A stretch of 20,657 bases of DNA from the NCBI GenBank assembly GCA_900766795.1, contig CAAFWX010000235.1, forward strand, positions 1 to 20,657, written 5' to 3'. Each line of letters opens with the position of its first letter. Position 1 is the stretch's first letter. A model generated the notes under the pieces. It saw only the letters and a program-made list of their open reading frames with translations, searched no databases and was not told the DNA's origin. Source of the stretch: Oscillospiraceae bacterium. Its GTDB lineage: Bacteria; Bacillota_A; Clostridia; Oscillospirales; Ruminococcaceae. This document shows positions 1-6,699 of the stretch, in pieces. A program made the translations under genes and the position numbers.

Positions 1-92
1 CGCGAGGGACAAACCGGTAGGGAGGGGGGGGAATGCCGATTTTTGTAGGATTTTGCTTTCACACCTCTCCCGAAGGGTTTCATCCCCCGCAT
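1..92. repeat. Conserved flank of the 66-bp repeat element (left end outside window)
   Basis: No gene is visible here. Read on the minus strand, this stretch continues outward from the 66-base repeat array with a GC-rich segment (GCGGGGGATGAAACCC), then ATCCTACAAAAATCGGC, then a C-rich run. A similar series of blocks, by eye about three quarters identical over some 75 bases, follows the inverted copy of the repeat at 6353-6430. That suggests the repeat unit and this flank belong to one larger dispersed element. The element runs off the left edge of the window, so its outer boundary is unknown. Confidence 0.6.
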
Positions 93-330
93 GCGAGAAA
101 ACATTGAAAATTAAAAAGCTCTAATGCGCCGAAGAAAACAACACAATAAATCTAAAGGGCGAGAAAACACTATAAATTAAAAGGCTCCTATGCGCCGAAG
201 AAAAGAGCACAGTAAATCTAAAGGGCGAGAAAACATTGTATTCTAAAAGGCTCCTAAGCGCCGAAGCAAACAACACCAGAAATCTAACAAGCGAGAAAAC
301 CCAATAATTCTAAAAATCGAGAAAACACTG
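93..330. repeat. 66-bp tandem repeat array (3 full units plus truncated fourth)
   Basis: GCGAGAAAAC starts at 93, 159, 225 and 291, exactly 66 bases apart each time. Within each full unit the best conserved parts are the starting GCGAGAAAAC, GCGCCGAAG near the middle and AAATCTA near the end. The fourth unit breaks off after about 25 bases and a degenerate CGAGAAAAC follows at 318. The period equals 22 codons, but stops interrupt most frames, and I see no start or ribosome binding site, so I do not call it coding. It lies downstream of the acyl-CoA synthetase terminator. A related unit in the opposite orientation is at 6277-6352. Confidence 0.85.
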
Positions 331-370
331 TAAAAAAAATTTTGCGGCTTTCGCCAAAGCAAAAGCCGCA
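331..370 (-). terminator. Rho-independent terminator of the acyl-CoA synthetase gene
   Basis: On the minus strand a 9-base stem (TGCGGCTTT with AAAGCCGCA, arms 362-370 and 343-351) encloses a 10-base loop and is followed by a run of eight T. It sits about 35 bases past the stop codon of the synthetase. Confidence 0.85.
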
Positions 371-405
371 GGATATTCAATACACACTTATTTCGCAGGA
401 AAAAA

Positions 406-2085
406 TTACAGCGTAGCATTCCCGTATTTCTCGAAATCTCTTTTTCTGATTTCGGCGCGCATTATTTTTCCGCTTACGGTCTTGGGAAGCTCGTCCACAA
501 ACTCAACGCGTCTGGGGTACTTATAGGGAGCGGTGTTCTTCTTGACGTGCTCCTGAAGCTCCTTTGCAAGCTCGTCGCTCGGCTCGTAGCCCTTTACGAG
601 AACCACTGTTGCCTTTACCACCTCGCCGCGGATAGGGTCGGGGCAGCCGGTGATAGCGCACTCAAGAACCGCAGGGTGCGACATCAGCACGCTCTCAATC
701 TCAAACGGACCGATACGATAGCCGCTGGACTTTATCTGGTCGTCGTTTCTTCCGACATACCAGTAGTAACCGTCCGAGTCGCGGGTTGCGGTGTCTCCCG
801 TGTGGTAAAGACCGTCGTGCCATGCCTCGTCGGTGATGTCCTTGCTCTTGTAGTAGCCGCGGAAAAGACCCGGCGTGTGGGTGTAGGAGCCGCGCACGCA
901 AATCTCGCCAAGCTCGCCGTCGGCAACGATATTGCCGTTTTCGTCCACAAGCTCCACGTTGTAAAGCGGAGTGGGCTTGCCCATGGAGCCGGGCTTTGGC
1001 TCCATTCCGCGCAGGTTTCCGAGAATAGCGGTGGATTCCGTCTGACCGAAGCCCTCCATGAGCTTTATTCCCGTAAACTCATACCACTTGTTGTAGACCT
1101 CGGGGTTGAGCGCCTCGCCCGCAATGGTGCAGTATTTGAGCGAGGAGAGGTCGTAGCCGCCGATTCCCGCCTTGATGAAGAAGCGGAACATCGTGGGAGG
1201 AGCGCAGAACGTCGTGATTTTGTATTTCTCCATGACCGCAAGCATGTTCTCGGGAATGAACTTGTCGAAGTCATACACGAACACGCAGGTGCCCATTGCA
1301 AGCTGCCCGTACATCTTGCCCCATGCCGCCTTAGCCCAGCCCGTGTCGGAGATGGTGAGGTGGATTCCGTCGGGGTCAACATTCTGCCAGTGCTTCGCGG
1401 TCTGAATGTGGGCGAGCGCATAGGCATGGTCGTGCACCGCCATCTTGGGGTAGCCCGTCGTGCCGCTTGTGAAATACATCAGGAAAAGCTCGTCCGCTTT
1501 CGTGGGAACGCGCTCCATGGTGTCGGGGTACTGCATTATCTCCTCGTCGAAATTAATCCAGCCGTCGCGGTCGCCGTTGACGATAAACTTGTGGCGCAGG
1601 CACTTGTTAAAGGACATGTCCGCCATGTCAATATACTTGCAGACATTGGGCGCGTTGTGCGTTGCGATGACTGCCTTAACCTCCGCCGCGCCGAAGCGGT
1701 AGACAAAATCCTTTGTTGTGAGCAGGTGGGTTGCGGGGATTCCGATGGCGCCAATCTTCATAAGGGCAATCATTGCGTACCAGAACTGGTAGTTTCGTTT
1801 CATAACCAGCATTACGCAGTCGCCTTTTTTGATACCCTTTGCGCGGAACATGTTCGCCGCCCTGTTAGACAGTCGGGACAAATCCCCGAAGGTCAGCAGC
1901 TTTTCGTTGCCCTCAAGGTCAACCCAGAGAATAGCGCGCCTGTTCGGCTCAAGCTCGGCATATTTGTCGATGATGTCATAGCCGAAGTTGAAGTTGTCGG
2001 GATAGCGCAAAGAAAAGCGCGTCAAAAGACCGTTCGCGTCATATTCCTCGTTTACGAAGTTCAGATGATAAGATTTTACGTCCAT
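406..2085 (-). CDS. AMP-forming acyl-CoA synthetase (medium-chain/acetyl-CoA synthetase-like)
   Basis: A 559-residue cytoplasmic enzyme of the ANL adenylating superfamily. It should activate a carboxylic acid with ATP to an acyl-adenylate and pass the acyl group to CoA. Visible motifs: the phosphate-binding loop FTSGTTGYPK (205-214), GFGQTES (345-351), YHTGD with Asp431, the hinge/A8 region GRNDDQIKSSGYR (445-457) and the C-terminal PKTVSGK with catalytic Lys540. All core residues are present and the length is normal. The layout, including APPTMFRFF near 296, resembles the medium-chain acyl-CoA synthetase branch more than classical Acs; the substrate cannot be read from sequence. The start has AAAGGG seven bases upstream. 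The gene is monocistronic, with its own promoter and terminator. Confidence 0.9.
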   Translation of the reverse strand: MDVKSYHLNFVNEEYDANGLLTRFSLRYPDNFNFGYDIIDKYAELEPNRRAILWVDLEGNEKLLTFGDLSRLSNRAANMFRAKGIKKGDCVMLVMKRNYQFWYAMIALMKIGAIGIPATHLLTTKDFVYRFGAAEVKAVIATHNAPNVCKYIDMADMSFNKCLRHKFIVNGDRDGWINFDEEIMQYPDTMERVPTKADELFLMYFTSGTTGYPKMAVHDHAYALAHIQTAKHWQNVDPDGIHLTISDTGWAKAAWGKMYGQLAMGTCVFVYDFDKFIPENMLAVMEKYKITTFCAPPTMFRFFIKAGIGGYDLSSLKYCTIAGEALNPEVYNKWYEFTGIKLMEGFGQTESTAILGNLRGMEPKPGSMGKPTPLYNVELVDENGNIVADGELGEICVRGSYTHTPGLFRGYYKSKDITDEAWHDGLYHTGDTATRDSDGYYWYVGRNDDQIKSSGYRIGPFEIESVLMSHPAVLECAITGCPDPIRGEVVKATVVLVKGYEPSDELAKELQEHVKKNTAPYKYPRRVEFVDELPKTVSGKIMRAEIRKRDFEKYGNATL

Positions 2086-2164
2086 GGAGATTCCCTTTCT
2101 CGTGCCGCTTAATGCGGCTGATTATTCACACATACCCTTTCGGGGATTATTAACCCACACATAT

Positions 2165-2193
2165 ATTATAGTGCGCTGCCGAATGTTTGTCAA
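2165..2193 (-). promoter_or_regulatory. SigA-type promoter for the acyl-CoA synthetase
   Basis: Minus strand: -35 TTGACA (2188-2193), 17-base spacer, -10 TATAAT (2165-2170), a perfect consensus. The transcript should start near 2158, giving a leader of about 70 bases that contains two small stem-loops (2104-2118, GCCGC/GCGGC; and about 2136-2146). Whether these regulate anything is unknown. Confidence 0.85.
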
Positions 2194-2322
2194 GAGCAAT
2201 TTTAACGCTTTTTGCACAAAATTTGCAGTATCGGATATACCCTTAAGTCAAAAGAAGTATTGCCAAAAAAAGCCCTGCACAAACAAAGACAGAAAAAACA
2301 AGCGCCGGTCGCAGCAAAGCGC

Positions 2323-2356
2323 AAAAAAGCGTGTGCGCCGAAACCTGCGCACACGC
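2323..2356 (-). terminator. Rho-independent terminator of the GH13 gene
   Basis: Perfect 10-base stem GCGTGTGCGC/GCGCACACGC with an 8-base loop, followed on the minus strand by six T. It begins a few bases after the stop of the glycoside hydrolase. The remaining 2194-2322 shows no gene. Confidence 0.9.
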
Positions 2357-2362
2357 CAAAAA

Positions 2363-3682
2363 TCAAACCGCCAGCACCATGGAAGAATACCCGTCAAGGG
2401 TCAGCCCGTCAAGGCTTACGGTGTTGCCCGAAAGCAGGTCTTTTGCTTCCCCGCTGCGCTTCAGGTCAAAGGTAAACGGGGCGCCGTCCGCGTTTATCAC
2501 CGTGATAAGCGTTTCGCCGCCTGCGGTGCGGGAAAAGGCGTACTGCCGATTGGAGAGGTGAACCTGCTGATAGTCGCCCTCGTATGCGGCGGGGTGGCTC
2601 TTGTGGATTTGCGCGAGCGCCCCGATGTGCGCCGTGAGGTCGCAAAGACCCTCCGCTTTCATTTGCTGCGCGTTGAACTCCGGGCGCAAAGCGTCGTCGC
2701 CGCCGCTGCGGTTTCCGAGCACGGAATACTCGCTGCCGTAATACACCGCGGGAATGCCCGGCATAGTAAACAGCAGCGTGTATATCAGCGGGAGGTGCTC
2801 CTTGACGGTGAGCATTTCCGCTATGCGGTTGACGTCGTGGTTGTCCACAAAGTTGTAGAGGTGCTTACCCGTGTAAAGGCACCAGTTTTCGCTGCCGAAC
2901 TGGCGGTGTATCGAGTGGGCAATCTCGAACATATTCATGTCGTTGAAGCTGGAAAACAGCCCCTTATAGCACTCGTAGTTGGTCACGCTGTCCAGCATTT
3001 CGGGGTTCATCCATTTGTTGTAGTCGCCGTGGAGCGTTTCTCCCAGCAGGAAGAAATCCTCCGAAAGCCGCTTGCAGTGCGCGTGAAGCTCCTTAAGGAA
3101 GTTCAGCTCCAGACAATACGCAACGTCAAGCCGAAGCCCGTCAATGCCAAATTCGTTTCTCCAGAAGGTTACGCAGTCCTTGAGGTACTGCCGCACCTCG
3201 GGGTTGTAGAGGTTGAGCTTAACCAGCTCGTAGTGCCCCTCCCAGCCCTCATACCAGAAGCCGTCGTTGAAGCAGGAGTTGCCCTCGCGCACATGGAACC
3301 AATCCCTGCGGCTGCTTGCAAGCCTGTTTTGGCGGACATCTCTGAATGCGGCAAAATCCCTGCCCACATGGTTGAATACGCCGTCAAGCACAACGCGGAT
3401 TCCGTTTTCGTGAAGCGCGGCGCAAACCCGCTTGAAATCCTCGTTTGTTCCAAGGCGGCGGTCGATTGTCAGGTAGTCGATGGTGTCGTAGCCGTGAGCC
3501 ACCGACTCAAAGACAGGTCCGAAATATACCGCGTCGCAGCCCAGCGCCTTTATGTGCGGAATGTCGTCTATGAGCCGCAGGATAGCGTGCGCAGGCTCGC
3601 TGCTTTGGTCGTTTATCCTCGGACACCCGAAATAGCCTATGGGATAGATGTGGTAGAAAACCGCCTTGTCAAACCAATTCAT
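2363..3682 (-). CDS. GH13 alpha-amylase family glycoside hydrolase (intracellular alpha-glucan hydrolase)
   Basis: A 439-residue TIM-barrel enzyme acting on alpha-1,4-glucosidic bonds. The four conserved GH13 regions are present: DGVFNH (100-105), GLRLDVA with nucleophile Asp186, LGETLHGD with acid/base Glu215, and FVDNHD with Asp283. There is no signal peptide, so it should act in the cytoplasm on imported maltooligosaccharides. It looks like a maltodextrin- or cyclomaltodextrin-degrading subfamily, not a secreted amylase, but the exact specificity is inference. I chose the start at 3682 (MNWFDKAVFYHIYP): AAGGAGAG lies just upstream, and the open frame reaching further upstream crosses the promoter and the neighbouring gene. 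It is flanked by its own promoter and terminator; no transporter is adjacent. Confidence 0.92.
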   Translation of the reverse strand: MNWFDKAVFYHIYPIGYFGCPRINDQSSEPAHAILRLIDDIPHIKALGCDAVYFGPVFESVAHGYDTIDYLTIDRRLGTNEDFKRVCAALHENGIRVVLDGVFNHVGRDFAAFRDVRQNRLASSRRDWFHVREGNSCFNDGFWYEGWEGHYELVKLNLYNPEVRQYLKDCVTFWRNEFGIDGLRLDVAYCLELNFLKELHAHCKRLSEDFFLLGETLHGDYNKWMNPEMLDSVTNYECYKGLFSSFNDMNMFEIAHSIHRQFGSENWCLYTGKHLYNFVDNHDVNRIAEMLTVKEHLPLIYTLLFTMPGIPAVYYGSEYSVLGNRSGGDDALRPEFNAQQMKAEGLCDLTAHIGALAQIHKSHPAAYEGDYQQVHLSNRQYAFSRTAGGETLITVINADGAPFTFDLKRSGEAKDLLSGNTVSLDGLTLDGYSSMVLAV

Positions 3683-3731
3683 TGTCAACTCTCCTTGATG
3701 TATACTGCGCGCCGGAACGCGCCCCCAAAAA

Positions 3732-3760
3732 ATTATATCACGATTTGCCTCAAATGTCAA
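3732..3760 (-). promoter_or_regulatory. SigA-type promoter for the GH13 gene
   Basis: Minus strand: TTGACA (3755-3760), 17-base spacer, TATAAT (3732-3737). It lies directly behind the stop codon of the upstream membrane-protein gene, so the hydrolase can be expressed independently. Confidence 0.85.
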
Positions 3761-3765
3761 CAAAG

Positions 3766-4755
3766 CTATTCCCCGTCCGAACGGCTTCGCATAAAGGCGC
3801 GCTTTATATAGAGAAAATCCTTTATTTTGAGCAGCAGCGCATACAGAATCGCCCTGTTCTCGAACTCGGTGCGGGTTTCGGGCATTTTCTCCTGCTTCAT
3901 GCGGGAGATGATTTCGTCCGCTTCGCTGTACAGAGAGTTTACGTCGTTCTGCTCGTGGTACTCCTCGGAAATCTTTTTCAAAAAGTCGGAAATGACGTGC
4001 GACTGCTCGGGAGTGGAGTTCAGCTCCTTCACGGCGCGGTACATCTCCTGAAGAAGAACGCACTGCTTTCGGCGCATTTCAAGGTACAGCACGTCGCGGT
4101 CGTCCGCGTGGAACAAGGTGTTCAGCATGTTCTGCGCGGCGGTGCTCTGCGCCTCGTCAAGCAGCGTGTTCAGCCGCACAAAGCAATCCGCGTTGTAGTC
4201 GGACTTGTCCGCGATAAGCACCACCTGCGACATGTGCTCCAGAATGCGCTTGATTTCGCCGTCCAGTGCGCGCTTGTTCTGCTCCATCTTTCGTATGTTC
4301 CTGCGCAGATAAATGTTCATCAGAACGCCGACGCCTGCTCCCACAAACAGCAGCAGAAACTCATTCAGAAGAATATCCGCCGTGAACCTCTGCTCCGAGA
4401 GAATGTGCCCCACAAGAACCGACACGGGAACAATCGCGCTTTGAAGCCCGAAAAGCTGACACAGTATTATAAAGAGAAACAGATACAGCGCAAAGGAAAG
4501 CGTGTTGTAGCCGAGAAACGTAAACGCCGCGAATGAAATCGCCATTGCGCCGACAAAAGCCGCCAGCCGTTTCAGCGCGATAACCGCGGATTCCTTTTTT
4601 GTCGTCTGAATACTGAGCACCGTAATAAGCCCCGCCGTAACGCTGTACTTAAGCCCCAGCAGCGAAGCAATGACAATAGCTGCCGCGCAGCCCACCGAAA
4701 TCTTCACCGCGTCCGCAAATATCATAAGCTTGTTTTTTCGGGAAACCCCGCTCAT
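3766..4755 (-). CDS. Aromatic acid exporter (ArAE)/FUSC-like integral membrane protein
   Basis: About 329 residues. The N-terminal half holds several hydrophobic segments (for example the VGCAAAIVIASLLGL, FALYLFLFIILCQLFG and FLLLFVGAGVGVL stretches), followed by a charged, probably cytoplasmic helical region. This layout and the early KISVGCAAA...LITVLSIQTTKKES pattern match the Firmicute aromatic-acid-exporter family (formerly DUF939), thought to be efflux-type proteins; the substrate is unknown. Start: two in-frame ATGs lie at 4761 and 4755. The second has GGGGG seven bases upstream and is preferred. The frame stays open to 4803, but that ATG overlaps the -35 element, upstream of the expected transcript start. 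No clear terminator lies between this gene and the GH13 promoter. Confidence 0.75.
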   Translation of the reverse strand: MSGVSRKNKLMIFADAVKISVGCAAAIVIASLLGLKYSVTAGLITVLSIQTTKKESAVIALKRLAAFVGAMAISFAAFTFLGYNTLSFALYLFLFIILCQLFGLQSAIVPVSVLVGHILSEQRFTADILLNEFLLLFVGAGVGVLMNIYLRRNIRKMEQNKRALDGEIKRILEHMSQVVLIADKSDYNADCFVRLNTLLDEAQSTAAQNMLNTLFHADDRDVLYLEMRRKQCVLLQEMYRAVKELNSTPEQSHVISDFLKKISEEYHEQNDVNSLYSEADEIISRMKQEKMPETRTEFENRAILYALLLKIKDFLYIKRAFMRSRSDGE

Positions 4756-4779
4756 ATTCATTCCCCCTATCCATTGTGT

Positions 4780-4808
4780 AGTATAGCAGATTCCCGCCAA
4801 CAAATCAA
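4780..4808 (-). promoter_or_regulatory. Promoter for the ArAE-like gene
   Basis: Minus strand: TTGATT (4803-4808), 17-base spacer, TATACT (4780-4785). Its position rules out translation from 4803. Confidence 0.7.
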
Positions 4809-4859
4809 GCGGACATTGCCCCGTTTACGGAAATCATTTTCTTACTAAAAAACATCATT

Positions 4860-4982
4860 GTAGGGGCAACCTGTGGTTGCCCGCATTTGCCGCAAAACAT
4901 AACGTGACAGCGGGCGACCACAGGTTGCCCGCATTCATCGCAAAACACGGCGTGACAACGGGCGACCAAAGGTCGCCCCTAC
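4860..4982. repeat. 48-bp hairpin repeat element, two units plus end (MITE/REP-like)
   Basis: The element opens with GTAGGGGCAACC and closes with GGTCGCCCCTAC, inverted ends matching at 11 of 12 positions. Inside, hairpins of the form GGGCRACC-NNN-GGTYGCCC start at 4864, 4912 and 4960, exactly 48 bases apart, each of the first two followed by GCAtt...GCAAAACA...CGTGACA. Related copies lie at 8851-8880 and 18708-18776. All are intergenic. Short open frames across these copies are side products of the repeat, not genes. Confidence 0.85.
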
Positions 4983-5032
4983 ATAATGCGGAAGATTTTC
5001 TCAAAAAAAATAAAAAAATTTCGGAAAAGGTA

Positions 5033-5063
5033 TTGACAAAACAACATAAACAGTATATACTGT
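5033..5063 (+). promoter_or_regulatory. SigA-type promoter of the CPBP gene with a palindrome over the -10
   Basis: TTGACA (5033-5038), 17-base spacer, TATACT (5056-5061). A perfect 14-base palindrome, ACAGTATATACTGT (5050-5063), covers the -10 box, the place where a dimeric repressor would block polymerase. ACATAAACAG occurs at 5044-5053 and again at 5073-5082, bracketing the start region. The promoter is clear; the operator reading is inference. Confidence 0.8.
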
Positions 5064-5103
5064 ATACATAACACATAAACAGCTAAGAAAAGGGGTATTT
5101 GTT

Positions 5104-6135
5104 ATGGAACTTAATTCGGTAAACACTTTAGCGGGCGAGGTCAGCCCGAAGCCTGTAAACTATAAGGCGGAGAAAAAGAACTTCAGCAGAATAGGGCTTG
5201 GAATGTTTTTATACAGCATTTTCTATTTTGTGGTGCAGATTATCGGAATGACTCTTGTCGGAATGTGCGGCGAAACGGTTCAGATGAATTTCGGCGTTAT
5301 TGCGTCAATGGTTCCGGGATATATCATCTGCATTCCGCTGCTGTTTCTCTTTTTGAAGAAAACGGCGCTTCCCTGCGAGATACACAAGGAGAAGCTTTCT
5401 GTCGGCAGGCTGTTTGCGGCGTTTCTGGTGGCAGAAGCCTTTATGTATGCGGGCAACATTGTCGGAAACATTATAAACGCTCTTGTGTCGCTCATTCCGG
5501 GATTTGTGGAGAGGAATCCCCTCCAGGATTTGCTTGGGCAAACCTCCATGTGGCAGACAATAATCGTTGTGGCAATCGCCGCGCCTATCGCTGAGGAGCT
5601 TGTTTTCAGAAAGGCGCTTATCGACAGGCTGGGAAGATACGGCGACAAAATTGCGATTGTGGTTTCCGCGGCTGCGTTTGCGCTGTTCCACGGAAACATC
5701 ATTCAGTTCGTTTACGCGTTCCTTGTGGGACTTGTTCTGGGATATGTTTACAGAAAAACAGGCAACATTCTGTACTCGATTATTATTCACGTTCTGATGA
5801 ACTTCAACGGCAGCGTGCTTTCGCAGCTTGTGCTGGAAAAGAGCGGCTACATGGACATTATGCAGCAGGCGGCAGGCGGCGCTGAAATCAGCACGGAAAT
5901 GCTTATGGAGCATGCGGGCGGTATGCTGATGTTTGCGCTTTATTCTCTCGTGCTTCTGGCTATGGTGGTTGCGGGCTTCGCAATATTCCTTATCAACAAA
6001 AAGAAGCTTACCTTACGCGAGGGCGAGGTAAGCGTTGAAAAGGACAAGCGCTTCTCAACCATTGCTCTTAATGTGGGTGCAATTCTGTATATCGTACTCT
6101 GGCTCATTATGACAGTTATCGCGCTTCTCGGATAA
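5104..6135 (+). CDS. CPBP family intramembrane glutamic protease (CAAX prenyl protease/Abi type)
   Basis: A 343-residue polytopic membrane protein. It carries the three signature motifs of the Rce1/CPBP family: EELVFR (Glu164, Glu165, Arg169), FALFHGN with His196, and HVLMN (His229, Asn233). Hydrophobic segments lie near 31-54, 68-85, 102-130, 151-163, 182-196, 203-217 and, after a C-terminal loop, near 272-298 and 320-342. Bacterial members are linked to peptide or bacteriocin maturation and self-immunity, or have no known role. No bacteriocin precursor or radical-SAM gene is next to it, so its substrate is unknown. AAGGGG eight bases upstream supports the start. It is transcribed alone, from a strong promoter with a possible operator, and ends at a hairpin. 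Confidence 0.9.
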   Translation: MELNSVNTLAGEVSPKPVNYKAEKKNFSRIGLGMFLYSIFYFVVQIIGMTLVGMCGETVQMNFGVIASMVPGYIICIPLLFLFLKKTALPCEIHKEKLSVGRLFAAFLVAEAFMYAGNIVGNIINALVSLIPGFVERNPLQDLLGQTSMWQTIIVVAIAAPIAEELVFRKALIDRLGRYGDKIAIVVSAAAFALFHGNIIQFVYAFLVGLVLGYVYRKTGNILYSIIIHVLMNFNGSVLSQLVLEKSGYMDIMQQAAGGAEISTEMLMEHAGGMLMFALYSLVLLAMVVAGFAIFLINKKKLTLREGEVSVEKDKRFSTIALNVGAILYIVLWLIMTVIALLG

Positions 6136-6141
6136 ACATTT

Positions 6142-6207
6142 CGCCGCACAGGCAGCCGTGAGAAACCGGCGGCTGTGCGGCGGCTTTATTCGGTCGGAGT
6201 TTTTTTT
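6142..6207 (+). terminator. Probable terminator of the CPBP gene
   Basis: Seven bases past the stop lies a strong hairpin with outer stem CGCCGCACAG/CTGTGCGGCG (6142-6151 and 6173-6182) and an inner GCCG/CGGC pair. Eight T occur at 6200-6207, about 18 bases below the stem, further than usual. The T run is also the lysine codons (reverse strand) of the gene remnant described next. Confidence 0.65.
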
Positions 6208-6233
6208 GCCGAGCGGCTCAGCAGCACAGGCGC
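6186..6233 (-). pseudogene. Remnant copy of the 3' end of the neighbouring MFS gene
   Basis: On the minus strand this encodes APVLLSRSAKKTPTE and a stop, against ALVLLSRSAKKTPK and a stop at the end of the MFS gene (6700-6744). At DNA level 6198-6233 matches 6709-6744 at 34 of 36 positions, far more than chance. Upstream on the minus strand the similarity ends abruptly around 6234. No start codon or further MFS-like coding is seen, so this is a fragment and not a gene. Confidence 0.75.
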
Positions 6234-6250
6234 TGTGCAGTTGTGGTGCG

Positions 6251-6352
6251 ATTTGCTTCGGCGAAAAGGAACATTTGTTTTCTCGCTATATAGATTTACT
6301 GTGCTCTTTGCTTCGGCGCTTAGGAGCTTGTAAACTCCTTATGTTTTCTCGC
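6251..6352. repeat. Inverted copy of the 66-bp repeat (one full unit plus a truncated one)
   Basis: GTTTTCTCGC, the reverse complement of the unit start, occurs at 6277 and 6343, again exactly 66 bases apart. Between them, read on the minus strand, are GCTCCTAAGCGCCGAAG and CACAGTAAATCTA as in the array at 93-330. Before 6277, TTTGCTTCGGCG at 6252 is the remains of another unit with about 11 bases lost. The short open frame crossing this area (LLCSLLRRLGACK) comes from the repeat and is not supported as a gene. Confidence 0.8.
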
Positions 6353-6572
6353 AAGCGGGGGATGAACACCAAAAGGGCGGGGGAAAAAACAAATCCGACA
6401 AAAATCGGCTGATTTCCCCTGTTGCCCTCGGTTGCGCGGCGTCGTGCCGCGCTTTGGGGCAACGGTGCGAACATCGTGTTCGCACCCTCTCCCTACGGGT
6501 TTCTCCCCCGCACCCCCTTTTCCCCTCTCCCTCTCCCCCTTTGCCGATTTTTCTTTGCGGGAAGTGGAGAGA
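6353..6572. repeat. Palindromic intergenic element with nested hairpins
   Basis: Right after the 66-base unit comes a segment like the flank at 1-92 (GCGGGGGATGAA..., then ATCCGACAAAAATCGGC). Its approximate inverse returns further on (GGGTTTCTCCCCCGC around 6498-6512, GCCGATTTTT near 6543). Between these arms lie two strong hairpins: 6421-6463 (GTTGCCC/GGGCAAC around GCGCGGC/GCCGCGC) and 6464-6486 (perfect 10-base stem GGTGCGAACA/TGTTCGCACC, loop of three). No gene is supported. The rest of the gap, 6573-6672, is T-rich with GCGCTTTTT repeated and no gene. Confidence 0.65.
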
Positions 6573-6672
6573 TTATTGGGTAGATTGTTCGTGGCATGAA
6601 CGTTTTCTCACGCAGGTTTTTGTTCAACGCGCTTTTTGTTTTTCTGCGCTTTTTCGCTTTTGGCTGGTTTTT

Positions 6673-6694
6673 GCCGCACGGAGGATTGTGCGGC
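6673..6694. terminator. Hairpin after the MFS gene, possible terminator
   Basis: Stem GCCGCAC/GTGCGGC (7 bases, loop of 8), a few bases past the MFS stop on the minus strand. The following minus-strand sequence is A-rich, not T-rich, so it is a poor intrinsic terminator in that direction. The outer stem is shared with the hairpin at 6142-6182. Confidence 0.4.
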
Positions 6695-6699
6695 TTACT

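Noticed and set aside
93..330. CRISPR array
   Set aside because: The 66-base units are similar along their whole length with no unique spacers of constant size, and no cas gene is near.
547..2112. Long plus-strand open frame opposite the acyl-CoA synthetase (521 codons)
   Set aside because: It is antisense to a gene with a complete set of family motifs; the predicted protein is rich in Val/His/Arg without recognisable domains.
2084..3811. Plus-strand open frame of 575 codons opposite the GH13 gene
   Set aside because: Antisense shadow of the hydrolase, crossing that gene's promoter and terminator; no ribosome binding site or domain.
3683..4063. N-terminal extension of the GH13 protein
   Set aside because: It overlaps the neighbouring membrane-protein gene and the hydrolase's own promoter; the start at 3682 has a good ribosome binding site and the normal family N-terminus.
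4855..5076. Short open frames over the hairpin repeat (also 8674-8979 and 18603-18812)
   Set aside because: Translations such as GDLWSP or GATCGRPQL are the repeat read as protein; the copies are intergenic and palindromic.
6158..6412. Open frames across the inverted 66-bp repeat (6158-6412 plus, 6286-6474 minus)
   Set aside because: They follow the repeat and the hairpin, have no ribosome binding site, and the related array at 93-330 has stops in the same frame.
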